This document shows, in pieces, positions 1-12,850 of a stretch of DNA of 64,000 bases. Made by a program: the position numbers and the translations under genes. The stretch spans positions 15,473,016 through 15,537,015 of the forward strand of contig NW_024037051.1 in NCBI RefSeq assembly GCF_015706575.1, read 5' to 3'. Every line of letters starts with the position of its first letter. The stretch's first letter is position 1. The stretch comes from Patiria miniata. Its lineage: Eukaryota > Echinodermata > Asteroidea > Valvatida > Asterinidae. The notes under the pieces are model-generated. The model saw nothing but the letters and a program-made list of their open reading frames with translations. It did no database searches and had not been told where the DNA came from.

Positions 1-3000
1 CACGAGATGTGGTGTGCTTGGCCACACCTTTAAGTCACTTGAAAAGTTTATGTAAGATGCTCTGAATAGTGAATGCATGAACATGTACATGTACCATCTC
101 TGAAACTTGTACTTGAAGTTTCCAAGGAAATTGTGCCTTAACGGTTATTTTACTTTTTCACAAGACATTTTGCCTTGAAATGGGGCTCATTCTGAGAATC
201 ACATACATGTGTACATAATAGTACATAGGCCTGCTAGAGATCTGTGGCAATCGTTATGCAAATCTGTCTTCATAATTCCATAACTATCTATAATTTAGTT
301 CCAGTTCCACAGCGATAACCCTGTTAGTGTTACTCCAACTTGGAAAAGATCAGCATCCCAAAAACGTCCCAGTCTTCGCCATGATTAAATTTGTGTGCAG
401 TGACGGCCTGCCAAAACAGCCCAAAGGCATATGGGTCGCGCCTTCCCTCTCCCCTACGTAATTGGTTTCCCCATAGCTTTCCCACGTATGGGAACCAACC
501 ACCTCTCCAAAATACAGATAGAAATCCAGATATCCTTTCTGAAAACCTGATACGGTTTATAGTTGTGTCTCTCTGAAGACGAGAAATAGTGAAGCGTCCG
601 CCACTGCATTATTTATCACCCAGTTTATCACTGTAAGCACGTATGGTCTGCTGCTTTTTCACCGTGCGATGATCCCAAAATGAAATTTGGTCCAAGGACC
701 GCTCGTAAATGTAATAAATATTTTGCAAGCTCACAGTTATTCTGAGTTGGGCTCAGCGCGCTACTTGGGCAGCTATTGGCCGGGTGCGGGGAAGTCTACA
801 GTGATGTGAAAGGTCAAGCAAGTTGTCTGTGAATTGATAATAACCCAGATGATATCTGACCCCTTTGGGTGCTGATCAAGGAAGCGTGTGTATATAAATT
901 CTGCCAAACATGCATGTGGAACCGTTTAATCACTGATGAAGAGTTACAGGTTTGGCCTCAGAAGTGTGATCCCTAAGGTTCAGCCTCAGAAGGTTTTTAA
1001 TATCTTAGCTTTTGTAAATTAAAATAAGCCTGCAAATGGTTCTTTAGGTTCATGTAATCCACGCCTTAATTTCATTGAAACTTTAAAGGGATTTGCTGAT
1101 TCTGAATGGTAAAGACGAATCATCAATCTTTTTCTTTAATTAAAACTAGGTTACTGCTCATCCAAGTGTTGACACAGTGTTAATTAATTGACATGCCCCT
1201 TTAAAACTGGGCCTCTTAACAATTTTGAATATTCACGACTCGGGCAACGATAAATTAAAGTCATGGTCCTAATTTAGCACATGTGCAAGAACTGACAGAT
1301 GCGTAGATATTGACTGGTTACTGGATAATACCAACATATGGACATGTGACTTCATTACCGCTCGCCGGCAGGTTGTATCCCTCGTTGTATTTACACACAT
1401 TGACAAAATTACGTGCACATCACTGGCCCGGCAAAATTTGTTCTAAGCCGAGATCAATACACTGTCCTGGTGTAATGAATATTGGATTTTGTCCTTCCCC
1501 TCCCGTGTAATTCCGGTGCACTAAACAATGTCACATCAGAATAGCAAGTGAAATTGATTAATGCCCGCAGAAAATGTTTCTAGATGAGCGGTAATGTTTG
1601 CAGTACGTCGAAAAGACAAGCAGCTATTCAGTGAAAAGACAAATGTACACTGTATATAAAGGTTATGTTTGTAAACGTTCAGTGGATCAAACTGCAAATT
1701 TACAGTTAAACAGGAAGTTGTCAGCGGACGAAAAAGATGTTGGGTGTCTGGTTTATTCCTGCCTCACCTCAAATTAAACAAAAGACAAAACAAGGCTTTC
1801 AATTTGTTATCATAACCCATAAAAGTATGTATGTAAATAACCAAAAAAGGGGGAAAAATACAGGCAACTGAAAATGAATTGTACATTCACAAGTTTTCTC
1901 ACTTATAGTGTGCTACAGGAATCGTACATAATCTGGCAACCCCATGGAAAACAAGGTGTTAGTATTAGTAACTTCAAACTTCAGTCTCTCGGTTCCATTC
2001 TGTCAATCTCTGAAGCTCCACCCATTTGTTTTCCTGCATTAAATAAGACTTTGCACAATTTTGGTAAGACCTAAACATACATGTACACGTACAATGTACC
2101 TTGTTGGTTTTATTAGTGTCTGACTTCACAGATTTATTTGCACTTTTTCTCGATAAACCCTCCTGACTCTTTCAACTGCCCCACCCACTTTTGACACACA
2201 CAAAAAATGTCTCTGTCTGCTCAGGAAACCGACTGAGCCGCTATTCTAAAACAGGAGATTAGCTGCTGTAAACCAGCTGGTCTGAATTCAGTTGTTTCCC
2301 CCTGAATCACCAAAAATATCTCAAATTGTTTTTTGCGGCAGTCCTGGTAGCAAATACTGTTTACAATGTCGGGAATGAACTGACTTGTCTTCCTCATACA
2401 CAGCAATCAACCCGCCGATGGTCTCCCATCACAATCACGTATAGAATACTGCAGCTGGGCCCAGCCTGTCTTGATCCCAGCGGAGGAAATGAATTCGAAG
2501 TGACTCAATTTCATAGACATTGATCCGTTGTAATTATGTCTGGTGTCCGTAACCTTGTCCGCAATGCCGGAGTAGGGGAATAAAGTGCAGGCGAATCGGC
2601 AAATAAGGGTAAAAAAAAATGAACTTGGTTTGGTTTGAATTGGGTGCACAGTGTGATGGTTGTAATTGTTAACGCTTCGCATGTACATACACAATTTGAG
2701 TGATGGGTTTAAATCTTATTAGATGGCTTGAAAAAAATTATGGCGTTAAGCTCAGCGTTTTACTTTGGATGGTGGACTCAAAATTTGAATAATGAAATTT
2801 TACGTCTGGGATAGTCCCATGCACACACATGGCGGGATTGGAATATTTACTTTGTCGAAAGCAGCATCGCCACATTGCCCTTTTTTTCCTGGCATCTGCA
2901 GCTAGAGTGCTACGATTAGCACGTAATATGATTAACTGGCTCAAGTCTAGTCAGCTAGAAAATTATGGCTGTTCACAAATGTTAAGCGATGGTACTTTCT

Positions 3001-3289
3001 GGAGTGTGCCGGTAGGTACATATTGTAATTTTGAATACCCAAGGTCTCTGTATTGAAGAGACAGCCCGGCACATGAAAAGATCTCTCTAATTTAGTCACC
3101 CTGCTTACTAATTTGTTTTGTGATTAATTAAGGAAGCCATATTTATGTCTAGCCCACTTGAATGATAATGAAGATGTTTTTGTACATGTACATAAACATA
3201 TAGGTATGCTTGAACTAATGTTCAGAAAATGTTTCACAAATTCATCCAGAGATATTCTTGAAGCATTAACCGTAACCCCTGGAGCACTT

Positions 3290-3650
3290 TTACTAGAAAG
3301 TATCCTGAATCCGCCATAATCCATCAACTTTGTCATGCAAAAAAATGTTGGTGTCCTGAGTCCATCAGAATCCACCAGTGAGTCCATCAGAATCCACCAG
3401 TGTAGTGCATACATGCCTCGTACACACCAAACATATCTAGCCAAGGAGTTAAACTGTTAAGAATCTGAATCCATCAAAGTCTCCCAACTGCTCAATATGT
3501 AGGTATCCTGAATCCATCAGAATCCTGCAGTACTGCTAGGCTTACTGTCCTGAATCCATCAAAATCCCCCAACTTTTTTAATATGGAGGTATCCTGAATC
3601 AGCCGGAATCCTTTTAATTAGGGATGTGGATTTTGATGGATTCAGGTACG
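3290..3650. repeat. CTGAATCC(A)TCAGAATCC repeat block
   Basis: At least five degenerate copies of a word of the form CCTGAATCCATCARAATCC, some as a direct 22-nt tandem (about 3363-3406, core GAGTCCATCAGAATCC). The block ends with a reverse-complement copy (GGATTTTGATGGATTCAGG) near 3630-3650. Related words occur near 23717, 39985, 46438 and 63950. Confidence 0.6.
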
Positions 3651-6434
3651 TTGGGGTTAAATTTTACATAAAGTTTCAGTGTGTATGTACACATGTATTT
3701 GATCTACATGGTCATGAAGTCATCTTTTGGGGGGGGGAATGAAAAGGCCCCATCTGAAACTTGCAATAACAATTTGTTGACATGACGAGTGGTATAAATT
3801 AAGATTAAAACTCCTTGCTTTCATGCTTGAAGATCTTGACATTTGATAGAGTCTGATCCATTGAGCCCTTCCTATAACCTGCCATTTTTATATGTTAAAA
3901 TTTTAAGTCAGAAAGTCATCAAAATGCATTAGTTTTTCACAAACAACCTTTGGTTTTGTTTTGGTCAGGAGTCCCTACTTGAAATGCAGCATGCACTTTA
4001 TAATTTCGGTGTTATCGTTATTATTCTCGTCTGTTATCATATGAAGATCTCACTTCATCTCTTGAGATTTATAAAAGGTTGCATCCACGGTATTAAGCAG
4101 ACAATTGGAATGCAGCACATGTGCCGGTATGCCATTTTTAGATGTGCATTTTTTAATCGATGCTGTAAATTGCATGTGCTGCGTGGCGGGTCGGTGGCCA
4201 AGAACTGATATTTTACACTTCAAAAGCCCCCTTTTAAGACTACATTTACTTCTTTTCGAAAGAACCTCAAAAGGCTAATTTTGAATGGAATTGGTTGGCA
4301 TTCATACGTGTAGTACTGTACTCGGTTTCTACATGCACATGTACATGTATACTACATGTAGGTGGTTTGAGAGCACATAATCCATTTTATCGTAGAATCC
4401 ACCAAAGACCTTTGAAAAAAAATTATCATCCTTTTGCGATGAGGCAGATTAATACAGTCTTCTTATGCCACGCTTCCATGTTGAATCTCGGTACATGCAG
4501 ACGCTCGAAGGCAAGCGGTTCGGAGGGGAGGTGCAAATTAAATTTGTGATGCGCAATATAGGGCAGTCGGTTATCTACTTGCCGACGTTGAGACAGCCCT
4601 TGGGGCTTTTGAATAAAGCTGCGTGATATTTCTGGCATATGCCAGGTTTTGGGGCGGTTTTATGGTAGTATGCACTTCAGTGTAATAACCCTTCTAGTTG
4701 ACTTCACGTTGGAATCAAATTTTCGAGAAAAAACACTTGGAGGTTGCACCAATATGAACGGTATGCAATTGTACAATGTTCTTCTTTTGGGGGGGGGGGG
4801 GGGGCATTGATGAGTCTGCTGTTAAAAGAAAAAAAATTACTTTGTCATGCATATTATCAGTTTATTAAAACCTGTGTGGTGGCAATTTTGGTCCAAAAAG
4901 AAAAAAAAGTCTCTGAAGAAAATATGAAACTTAAATTATTACTCCAAGATATGTCTTAAAATTTGATGGACATTTGTTTAGAAAATCCAAAAAAAAAAAA
5001 CACTTCTGAAGTTTTAAAATTAATTCCTAAAATAAACACAAGCAGACAATTTCAACTTTACGTGTATAGTTTTAACAAGCAGACAAGCAAAAATTTGGGG
5101 AAAAAACCCCTCCATTTTTGAAGAAAATGTTTCTGAAGCCCACAGATCTCAAGAATTTTTAGCTTTGAAATGGGGGTCACCAGTTCACCACATCTGCAGT
5201 TTAACGTACATAGCTTCCCAGTCAAGGACTACAATTATCGCGATGTTGATACCATCAAAACAGATGGCATCGTGTCAGTCCCCGTCGCTAATTACACGTA
5301 TTTTTGTTAAAAAAGGAAAGGGGAAAAAAAAAATCATTGATAAGTGACCACGCTCCTGACTTGGCTTGCCCACCCTGTGATAAGCTTAAAGCTTGACAGG
5401 GGCCCGACTGCATCGATAACATCTCGAGTGCTCTTGCATTAATATTGATTTTTCACGGCTCTCTTTGCGTAGTCCGGGGGATTGGTAGTGGCTCTTTCAA
5501 CCGTAAGCCGCCCACAGAGAGCATGTGAAGGCAAGGGTCCTTTTGATTCCTGAATCATCTTCTTTTTGTTCTCTCCTGAAAGGGTTGCTTCCCCTTTCAC
5601 CTCACCGTTGGCTGATTAGGCCTTTATAGTATCTTCCCCCTCACTTTTGATCTGCAAATCCTTAATTTATTGATTTCCCAGACTGTATTATTTTGCTGTT
5701 TGTCGCTGAGGAATGTATCAGCCATCATATGTTAGCATTGGAGTGCATTGAAATCGCAGACTTCTAGCTGAGTAAATATTTCATTTTTGCACTTTTCTTT
5801 TAGAATTCCTTTCAATACATTATTTAGGCAAACTTAAAACAAATGCAAGGTTAGTGTGGATATGACTTGAGGGCAATTTTTAGAATGGGCTAAGCTTAGT
5901 TATTTATAAGCAGTCTGCTTCAGTAGCAATAGCAGGTTACCGGGCAAGACACCATGTGTATTTATGTATACATGTAGTGTATTGCGTGTGACTGGTTCCC
6001 TGCAGATTTTCAATTTAATCCATGAATTTTCTGTGCAACCCTCCCTGCTTAGCTGCCAAATGAAATTTTTCCCGTAGAACTGAAAAATGGAAATTTGTTA
6101 CATTGCCCCTCGATGACCGGTCAGCCCTTGGGCTTACTGACCGGAATCGCCACTTTTAGCACGCCTGGTTTACCACGCAGGCTATTGTCTCACACATCTG
6201 ATGTGATTGTGTTTTTCCGCTAGTAAAAGGAAGTCGTGCTTTTATCCACAGGAAGGAACATGCTTGCAGGCCTGCAGTGTCCATGTACATGTACACTAGC
6301 TGTTATGACAGTATGCCTATTTGTCACCGTGTCATGCATAATTGTGTCGCCTAAACAAAGTTTTGGGGGACACTTACCAGTCCTAAAAATATATCCCTGT
6401 ATTACTGTATCCCCGCATAACCATACATTGTATG

Positions 6435-6953
6435 TTAAAGGTAGAGTCCATCATTTGCAGCCATCCGAAAAGTAACTGGCGTAATTATTGTTGAAAAACT
6501 AACTTGGTTGAAAGATAGTAAGGAGACTAAACTCCCTGTGAAATTATTCTTTCTGGGAAGCTGTCATTTTGAAGTAATCAACGAAAGAAGGCATTTCCAA
6601 CGGTGATTCTTAAGAAGCACCGTAGGAAAATTTAAATTAGTAGTTCGTTTTGTTATTCAGCGCAGCGCGCACAAGTATTCGAACGACGCACACGCGCGCG
6701 CGGTTGTTATAATTCGTCTGATCAGTGCGCGACGTCGCGTATAGTTGCAATTCAAAACAATTCAAAACATGATTCTGCAACTTTTGATTTGAAATTGAGA
6801 TCTTAGAATGCTGTTTTTCTCGGAATGTACAGCTGAAGCTTAGCTGAAACTTCATCAGGTTAGTTGCTTAGTATCCTTCATTAGATTTTGAACTCTTTTG
6901 TTGCTTCAAACGAACAAAATGCACAAATTACAAATGATGGACTCTACCTTTAA
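6435..6953. mobile_element. TTAA-flanked MITE, copy 1 (519 bp, carries extra segment)
   Basis: Both ends carry a perfect terminal inverted repeat: TTAA followed by AGGTAGAGTCCATCATTTG at the left, its exact complement then TTAA at the right. Copy 2 at 10132 shares ends and core. A segment of about 205-210 bp (roughly 6663-6873), very CpG-rich at its left, is present only in this copy. TTAA at both ends suggests a piggyBac-type target; no transposase is encoded. Confidence 0.8.
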
Positions 6954-6989
6954 AGTTTAGGTCAAATTTATGAAATAAATGTAGAACTT

Positions 6990-7270
6990 CTACATGCTTT
7001 CATGGATTTTGACGAAACCTGGATGCAGTGACCCTTGGGTGAGAAGACACAAGTCTTCATCGGATTACTGAGGTCAAAGGTCATGTAGGGGTCATTAGAG
7101 CTCATTGTTCAGACACGCTTCCAAATTTTATTTGTCTATAGAATTTGATGGATTTTAAAGTAACTTGGATGGAGTAATTGTTGGGTGGGGGTTCATGACA
7201 AGTCTTCTGCAATTGGAGGTCAAAGGACATTGAGGGGTGAGGGGTCAATCGAGGTCATTGTTTAAAAATG
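6990..7270. repeat. Two diverged tandem units of about 145 bp
   Basis: Two successive units share TTTGATGGATTTT..AACTTGGATG, then CAAGTCTTC, GAGGTCAAAGG and GGGGTCA..GAG(C/G)TCATTGTT in the same order. Divergence suggests an old tandem duplication or satellite-like fragment. Confidence 0.55.
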
Positions 7271-8993
7271 CACAAATTTTGACTTTTTTTAAGGACACAA
7301 AACATATGGGGATCGACTGCGAAAAAACGCGACACATGCGATCCCGGGATCTTACCGGATTTCCAATTTCATTTGTCACTCGTGTCACATGACATTTAAT
7401 CACCCTTGTGTACTTGAATTAACATACCGGTATCATTAAACACCAAATGAAAGTAGTGCTATTTCAACTTCATCGTCCTTTGATTGAAGTGACAAAACAC
7501 ATGAATGTACAGTACGCATCGATACCAATTATACCGTGATGCAGCGTGTAATTTAATGTAGCGACGTTCAGGGTTAGGCAGGTAGCTGAAATAACCAGAA
7601 AGCGTGAATAACAATAAATCCATAAGTTGCCAGTCAGTGTCACTCAGCAGTTGTGAGGGCGGGACGGGATGTTTCGGACGGGATTGTTTCAGAGTTTGAG
7701 AGCAAGCCAGGACTAAATAGTTATAACCATCTTGCAAGACGGTAAGATAAATGTCAGTGAACAGAAAATGTTCAGCGGCTTTGGCTCATGATGTTGTTGT
7801 GATCGGCTGAAATAAAAGGATTATAATATAATTAAATTGATATGGCATTGTGTTATGGGATAGGATATGCAAGGTCATCGGATCTTTCTGGATATATCAT
7901 TTGGAAGAAGCGTTGAGCAGATAATGTAATTTGCGTGATGGAAAGTACACATAGTCGGTAATGTTTAACCAGGCCTTCTGTTTAATGTCTTGAGGTGAAA
8001 TGAAAAGGACTGGCGATAGATTTCATTGTCAGGAGCATTCGCCTCATGCATTTGATTCCAACATTAAGTCATACCGAGAGTCATGCATTGGAAATGTTTT
8101 CAGTTTTGCGTCAGTCATAAAACTCCCCTGCTCCCTCTGTGGCAAACAGATATCCTTGCCAAGTGTTATGGAGTCAAGGATTGAACACTTCTCTCAATCT
8201 GAGGAAGACGTTTGGCCAGAGGATATCTAGAGGTTGTTTGTTTCTCCCAAGCGCCGTCCCAGATGTCTGGCCAAGCAAGGTATGGGGAACCGATGACATC
8301 TCTCCCATACATCCACAGTGCAGGCTCGTCACTCTGCACTAATCAACTGCACGGGGCTTGGTCTGCTTGCTGGGGCTGACTAGCTTACCCAGTTTTTGAC
8401 CTTATAAGGGAAGTGATGCCAGAAATCCCCCATTCCTGGCCTGAGGCAATTTAGGTTTTTTTTCCCAAGCCATGTCTGGTCCACATGTTTTGTTGTTGTC
8501 TGTCACAACTTTGTATGGGGCTGTCCAAATATTGCTGGGACCTTCATAAGTCTTGGAAAAAGATGCCAAAAAGTTCGCTCACTTTTTGTTGTTGGACAAG
8601 CAGACAGAGAAGTGGGGAATGGTTATTTTGGGGAATTTTTTACTCTTTTATTAAGTTGGAACAAGAAGCTGAACGATTTGAGTTGCAAATGTCACACGCC
8701 GTACATGTATGTTCACAGGATGAAAGTCTGCCTTCGTTATTATTTTGTGTCAAGAAATGGCATTGATGAGAATGTGAAAATGACAGAAGGCCCTGGAAAA
8801 TTCATATGTGTTGATGTTTTCTGTAAATGCAAGTCTTAACTGTCAAGAAACTGTTTTTATTGGAAACATTCATTCCTCCACTGTTTTTTTTTATTCTTTG
8901 TTTGATCATATTGGATGTTAGTCTCCCCTTTTTTTCTGGTTGTTATTCTGGTTAAGTCAAACAATAGAAAACTTCTAAATTCTATAATCATTC

Positions 8994-9346
8994 CAGGGTT
9001 CCCACAGCCATGGAAATATCATGGAAAGTCCTAGAAAAAAAGTTGTCTTGGAAAGTCATGGAAAGTTGGAAATTTTTTTAAAAGTCATGGAAATCAAGAT
9101 CTTGTAATAAGGGTTATTTTTGATGGGCCGCTTTAAGGATGGTTGTAAGGGGAGGAGGAGGCCACTGTGTATTTAAAACATATTTTCAAAAGCTAACAAA
9201 TGGTTAGCCTAACATCAGCAGTTCATCAGTATCATAATACCAAACAACTTTTCTCTGCAAAATGGTGTTAAATGTCCTGGAAATTGTCTTATTTTAGTCC
9301 TGGAAAAGTCCTGGAATTGGGTTTTCAGATTTCTGTGGGAACCCTG
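8994..9346. mobile_element. 353-bp MITE with CAGGGTTCCCACAG ends
   Basis: Left end CAGGGTTCCCACAG and right end CTGTGGGAACCCTG are perfect complements. The element is flanked by the direct repeat TCATTC on both sides (8988-8993 and 9347-9352), a target-site duplication of 6 bp. The interior is full of CATGGAAAGTC / TCCTGGAAA words. This type is widespread in animal genomes; no coding capacity. Confidence 0.8.
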
Positions 9347-10012
9347 TCATTCACACTTGTATTTATTTAGTTTTTACCAGTACTTTTGTAGCACCCTCTT
9401 CTTCCCCGTTTCATCGATTGATTCCCTTCAGCTTCTTGGGTCAATAATTTGTGCAAATTAATTGACATCTTTGAATTACGCTGACTGGCTGACTCTCGGT
9501 CGTTTGGCCAGCAGAGAAAAACCGGCAGTGTATTGAATCACTCGGAAAATGAGCCCTATCAATATTTAATGGTTATTCATGGGCATCCAACAGAAAACCG
9601 ACAGTAGGCAGATGCATCCTATAACACATGTGTCTATTATCGTCAAGTACCGGTATGTATTGTTGTGTAGTTTAATTTTATTGCACGGTATGCATACGTA
9701 TTTAAACAAAAAGTCCGAGTATACTCAATTGTTCATATTGAGATGCAGCTTCTTTTATGGAGTTTGTGGAAATAATTATTGTAGTGATGACTCCTACTCA
9801 GGATTTACAGAATGTAATGGGTTTTTGTTCAGTTTGATTTTTGTAAAATAAAAACAAGGGTTTTCTCCTATTGTATAGGAATGCCAAAATCAGATGACAC
9901 AAATTTGTGTACTGTTGCATTTCTCGCAAAAGAAAAAATAAATGATAATGAAAAAATAAATAATAATGTTTACATGAATGGATTCCAAAGATAGTGCGCA
10001 TTATAAATACTG

Positions 10013-10050
10013 TATTATTATTATTATTGTTATTATTATTATTATTATTT
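10013..10050. repeat. (ATT)n microsatellite
   Basis: Uninterrupted ATT/TTA repeats with one TTG variant. Confidence 0.9.
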
Positions 10051-10131
10051 ACCAGTGCATACATGTACGTGAACTACTGGTACGTGAACAATTTCTCTGC
10101 CCTACCGGTATATTGTTGAATCTATCTGCCT

Positions 10132-10446
10132 TTAAAGCCAGAGTCCATCATTTGCAGCTATCCAAAAAGTAACTGGCATAATTATTGTTGAAAAACATGC
10201 TTGGTTGAACTTGAAAGATTGTAAGGGAACTAAACTCCCTGTGAAATTATTGTTTCTGGCAAGCTGTCATTTTGAAGAAATCAACAAAAGAAGGCCTTTC
10301 CAACGGTGCTTCTTAAGAAGCACCGCAGGAAATTCAAATTAGTAGTTTGTTTTGTTATTCAGCACCCTTCTTTAGATCTCGAGCATTTTTTTTTTGCTTC
10401 AAACGAACAAAATGCACAAATTACAAATGATGGACTATACCTTTAA
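10132..10446. mobile_element. TTAA-flanked MITE, copy 2 (315 bp)
   Basis: Same family as the 6435-6953 copy: TTAA, AGNCAGAGTCCATCATTTG-type left end, complementary right end with one or two mismatches, then TTAA. The interior holds a perfect palindrome, GGTGCTTCTTAAGAAGCACC (10305-10324). Non-autonomous; no coding sequence. Confidence 0.8.
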
Positions 10447-12249
10447 TGTACCGGTTAGTGCAATGTGCATATTTGCGTAGCAAATCCTAACCAAAACCAA
10501 AATCTTTTTTCAACTTTGTCTCCCATCAGGTTGTGAAAGTTTCACTGTTCCTTTAATGCATCATAAAGATGCAATGAGCTGCAACTGTGCCCAAAAAAAA
10601 GGGAAAAAAAAGAAAATCCGCATCGACCCCAAAAATATTGGCAGCCAAACACAGCATTCCGGTAACCGGTATCGACTTTATTTATAGTCCAAAAGATCAC
10701 TGCGTTGTCAATAACTACATCGTTGTTGACCGATTCCCCTGCGCCCCGGTGTCAATTGTCATAATTTTTTTCCCTCATGTTCTGTTTGCCTTTTCATTGT
10801 TCAAATATAATTTTATAGGAGGCGTTTAATCATGATTGTAAATGAAATGCACAGCCTCGGCAAGCGTGATAGATTATGAGTGTGGGTAAGTGCACTGGTA
10901 GGACTGGCTACTGGTATATATTTAAAAGGTGCTGAGCGATAGTAATAGTATTAGTAAAGGGTTCCCAACAAAATATTTCGCCTTCTATAAATGTTTATGT
11001 ACTAAAAAATATGGGTACCAGAAGTTTTCAATACATGGAGTGCGTTCAAGTCACTCAAGAAAAGGAGCTTGTTTATTCATTTTACATAACATATTTTTTT
11101 TCCTATAAAATGTGCGAATAAGTTTTACTTTAGAAGAAATTTACATGTCGAAACTTCTGTGTGTGGCAGTGCTCATTAATAGTAAAATGGCAGGTGATGG
11201 GCTTTCAGAATAAAATGATTGGGCTGTAATAAATATCTACACTCAAAATTTATGTACATATTATGTAAATAAATCCCCGAAAATTTCATGTTTTGGATTG
11301 TTTACATATCCTATTTCAAACATGTGGTTGAAAAGAAACCAACCTAATGTCTTACTGTTCCCAAGAAAAGACGGAAAAATTCCTGGTTGTTTACATCGGA
11401 CACGACAGAGTACGAATACGTTTTTCGTGTCGTTCTCTAGTGTACGATATATACACGTTGTGTGTCTCAGGATCAGCGGTGACCAATCACCAATGCATAA
11501 AAAATGGTTTCTTCAACGTCCGCAAAAGGCGAACACTTGACGCGTACGAATGAAATCACAACTAGCATCCAAACGGCTCGAATTTATGGGGTCGCAAAAG
11601 TGGACCCCGAAATTCGTTCTCGCACACATAATACAGGAATAACACAAAAACGCCCAGTTTTTAAAGGGTGGTTGTGTGGATGTTTCTATCCTAGTTTTAA
11701 ATGTTCTTTCTGATCAACATAATCTTGTTCAAAGCGCGTTTTGTAGCCCAATTGGGCTGTTCCAGGACCTAGTGTCCCTTTAAAAATTGGTATGCATAGA
11801 ATACCAGATCAGCTGCATTACAAATGACAGTAATTTGATGTACAGCTGTACGGTACATGACTTGCACATGAATGTACGTACATTGTATGTATCGATCCAA
11901 GACTGTCCCACTACATGTAGTTTTAGTGAATGTGATGGCTACATGGACATCCGCGTACATGGCGTATCCATGATTTCCCATATTTCCCGAGTGCCTGAAT
12001 GTCTTAGCCTCGTCTTCAGTGAGCAGCGTGAGAATGCAGGACGACGTACAGTTCTGCATAACTTCACACCCAAGATGATGACATAATTTCGTTCACTGAC
12101 CTATGTACATGTACGTGTACACAGGAACCACGAACATGCACAACGTATATATTGCAAAGCTGCCGATGTCATGAAGGCAGAATTTTAATTACAATGATCA
12201 CACATAATAATAACTGTCCCAGCATGGGCTTTCTCAATGGGTGAACTTG

Positions 12250-12850
12250 ATAGTGTAAACTATCGGTGCATGTACGTACATGTACATGTATGTACCCAAG
12301 AACATTAATGTACATGCACCATATACATGTACATGTTATTTTTATTCCCCGAGTTTATAGTCTGTCTGTGTGAGTTTGTTTCTGCATTCAGTAGGGGACG
12401 TTGAACAATAGAGGACAATAGGGTCCCCAATTCCGAAGGTCCCCAATTTGGCGATATGTACAAAACATATGAGAGGTCTTCCTAAAAAGTACAAACAAAA
12501 GAGGGACAATATAGGGGGTCTCCAATTGCAGGCAAAAACACACTTGGGTGTGTCTGTACATGAAAATGTACATGTGTGTATGGCTCTCATTGTCCGAAGT
12601 GAATTTTATGCATCTATTCACGTACATGTACATGTACACATGTAGGCCTATACATGTGTGTACCGGTATGTTCATGTACATAAACACAGTGTGTAACACA
12701 TGTAAGGTAGGCTGTTGTGATGTTCATGTAGCTGAACATGGATTTTAGCTTATTTTGCAGTGTACAGCAAACAGACTTCTGATTATGTACTTCAAATAAA
12801 AAACATAGTACATGTATCATGTACATGCATGCATTATAGTCTTTTGAAGA
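12250..12850. repeat. TGTACATG-rich block
   Basis: Many overlapping copies of the self-complementary words GTACATGTAC and TACATGTA within about 600 bp. Scattered single copies occur through the whole window. Confidence 0.6.

Noticed and set aside
5370..5440. Cluster of AAGCTT, GGGCCC, ATCGAT and CTCGAG resembling a cloning polylinker
   Set aside because: Order and spacing do not match a known vector polylinker and flanks are normal genomic sequence.
9798..10064. Open frame with a poly-Asn run
   Set aside because: It is the ATT microsatellite read on the minus strand.
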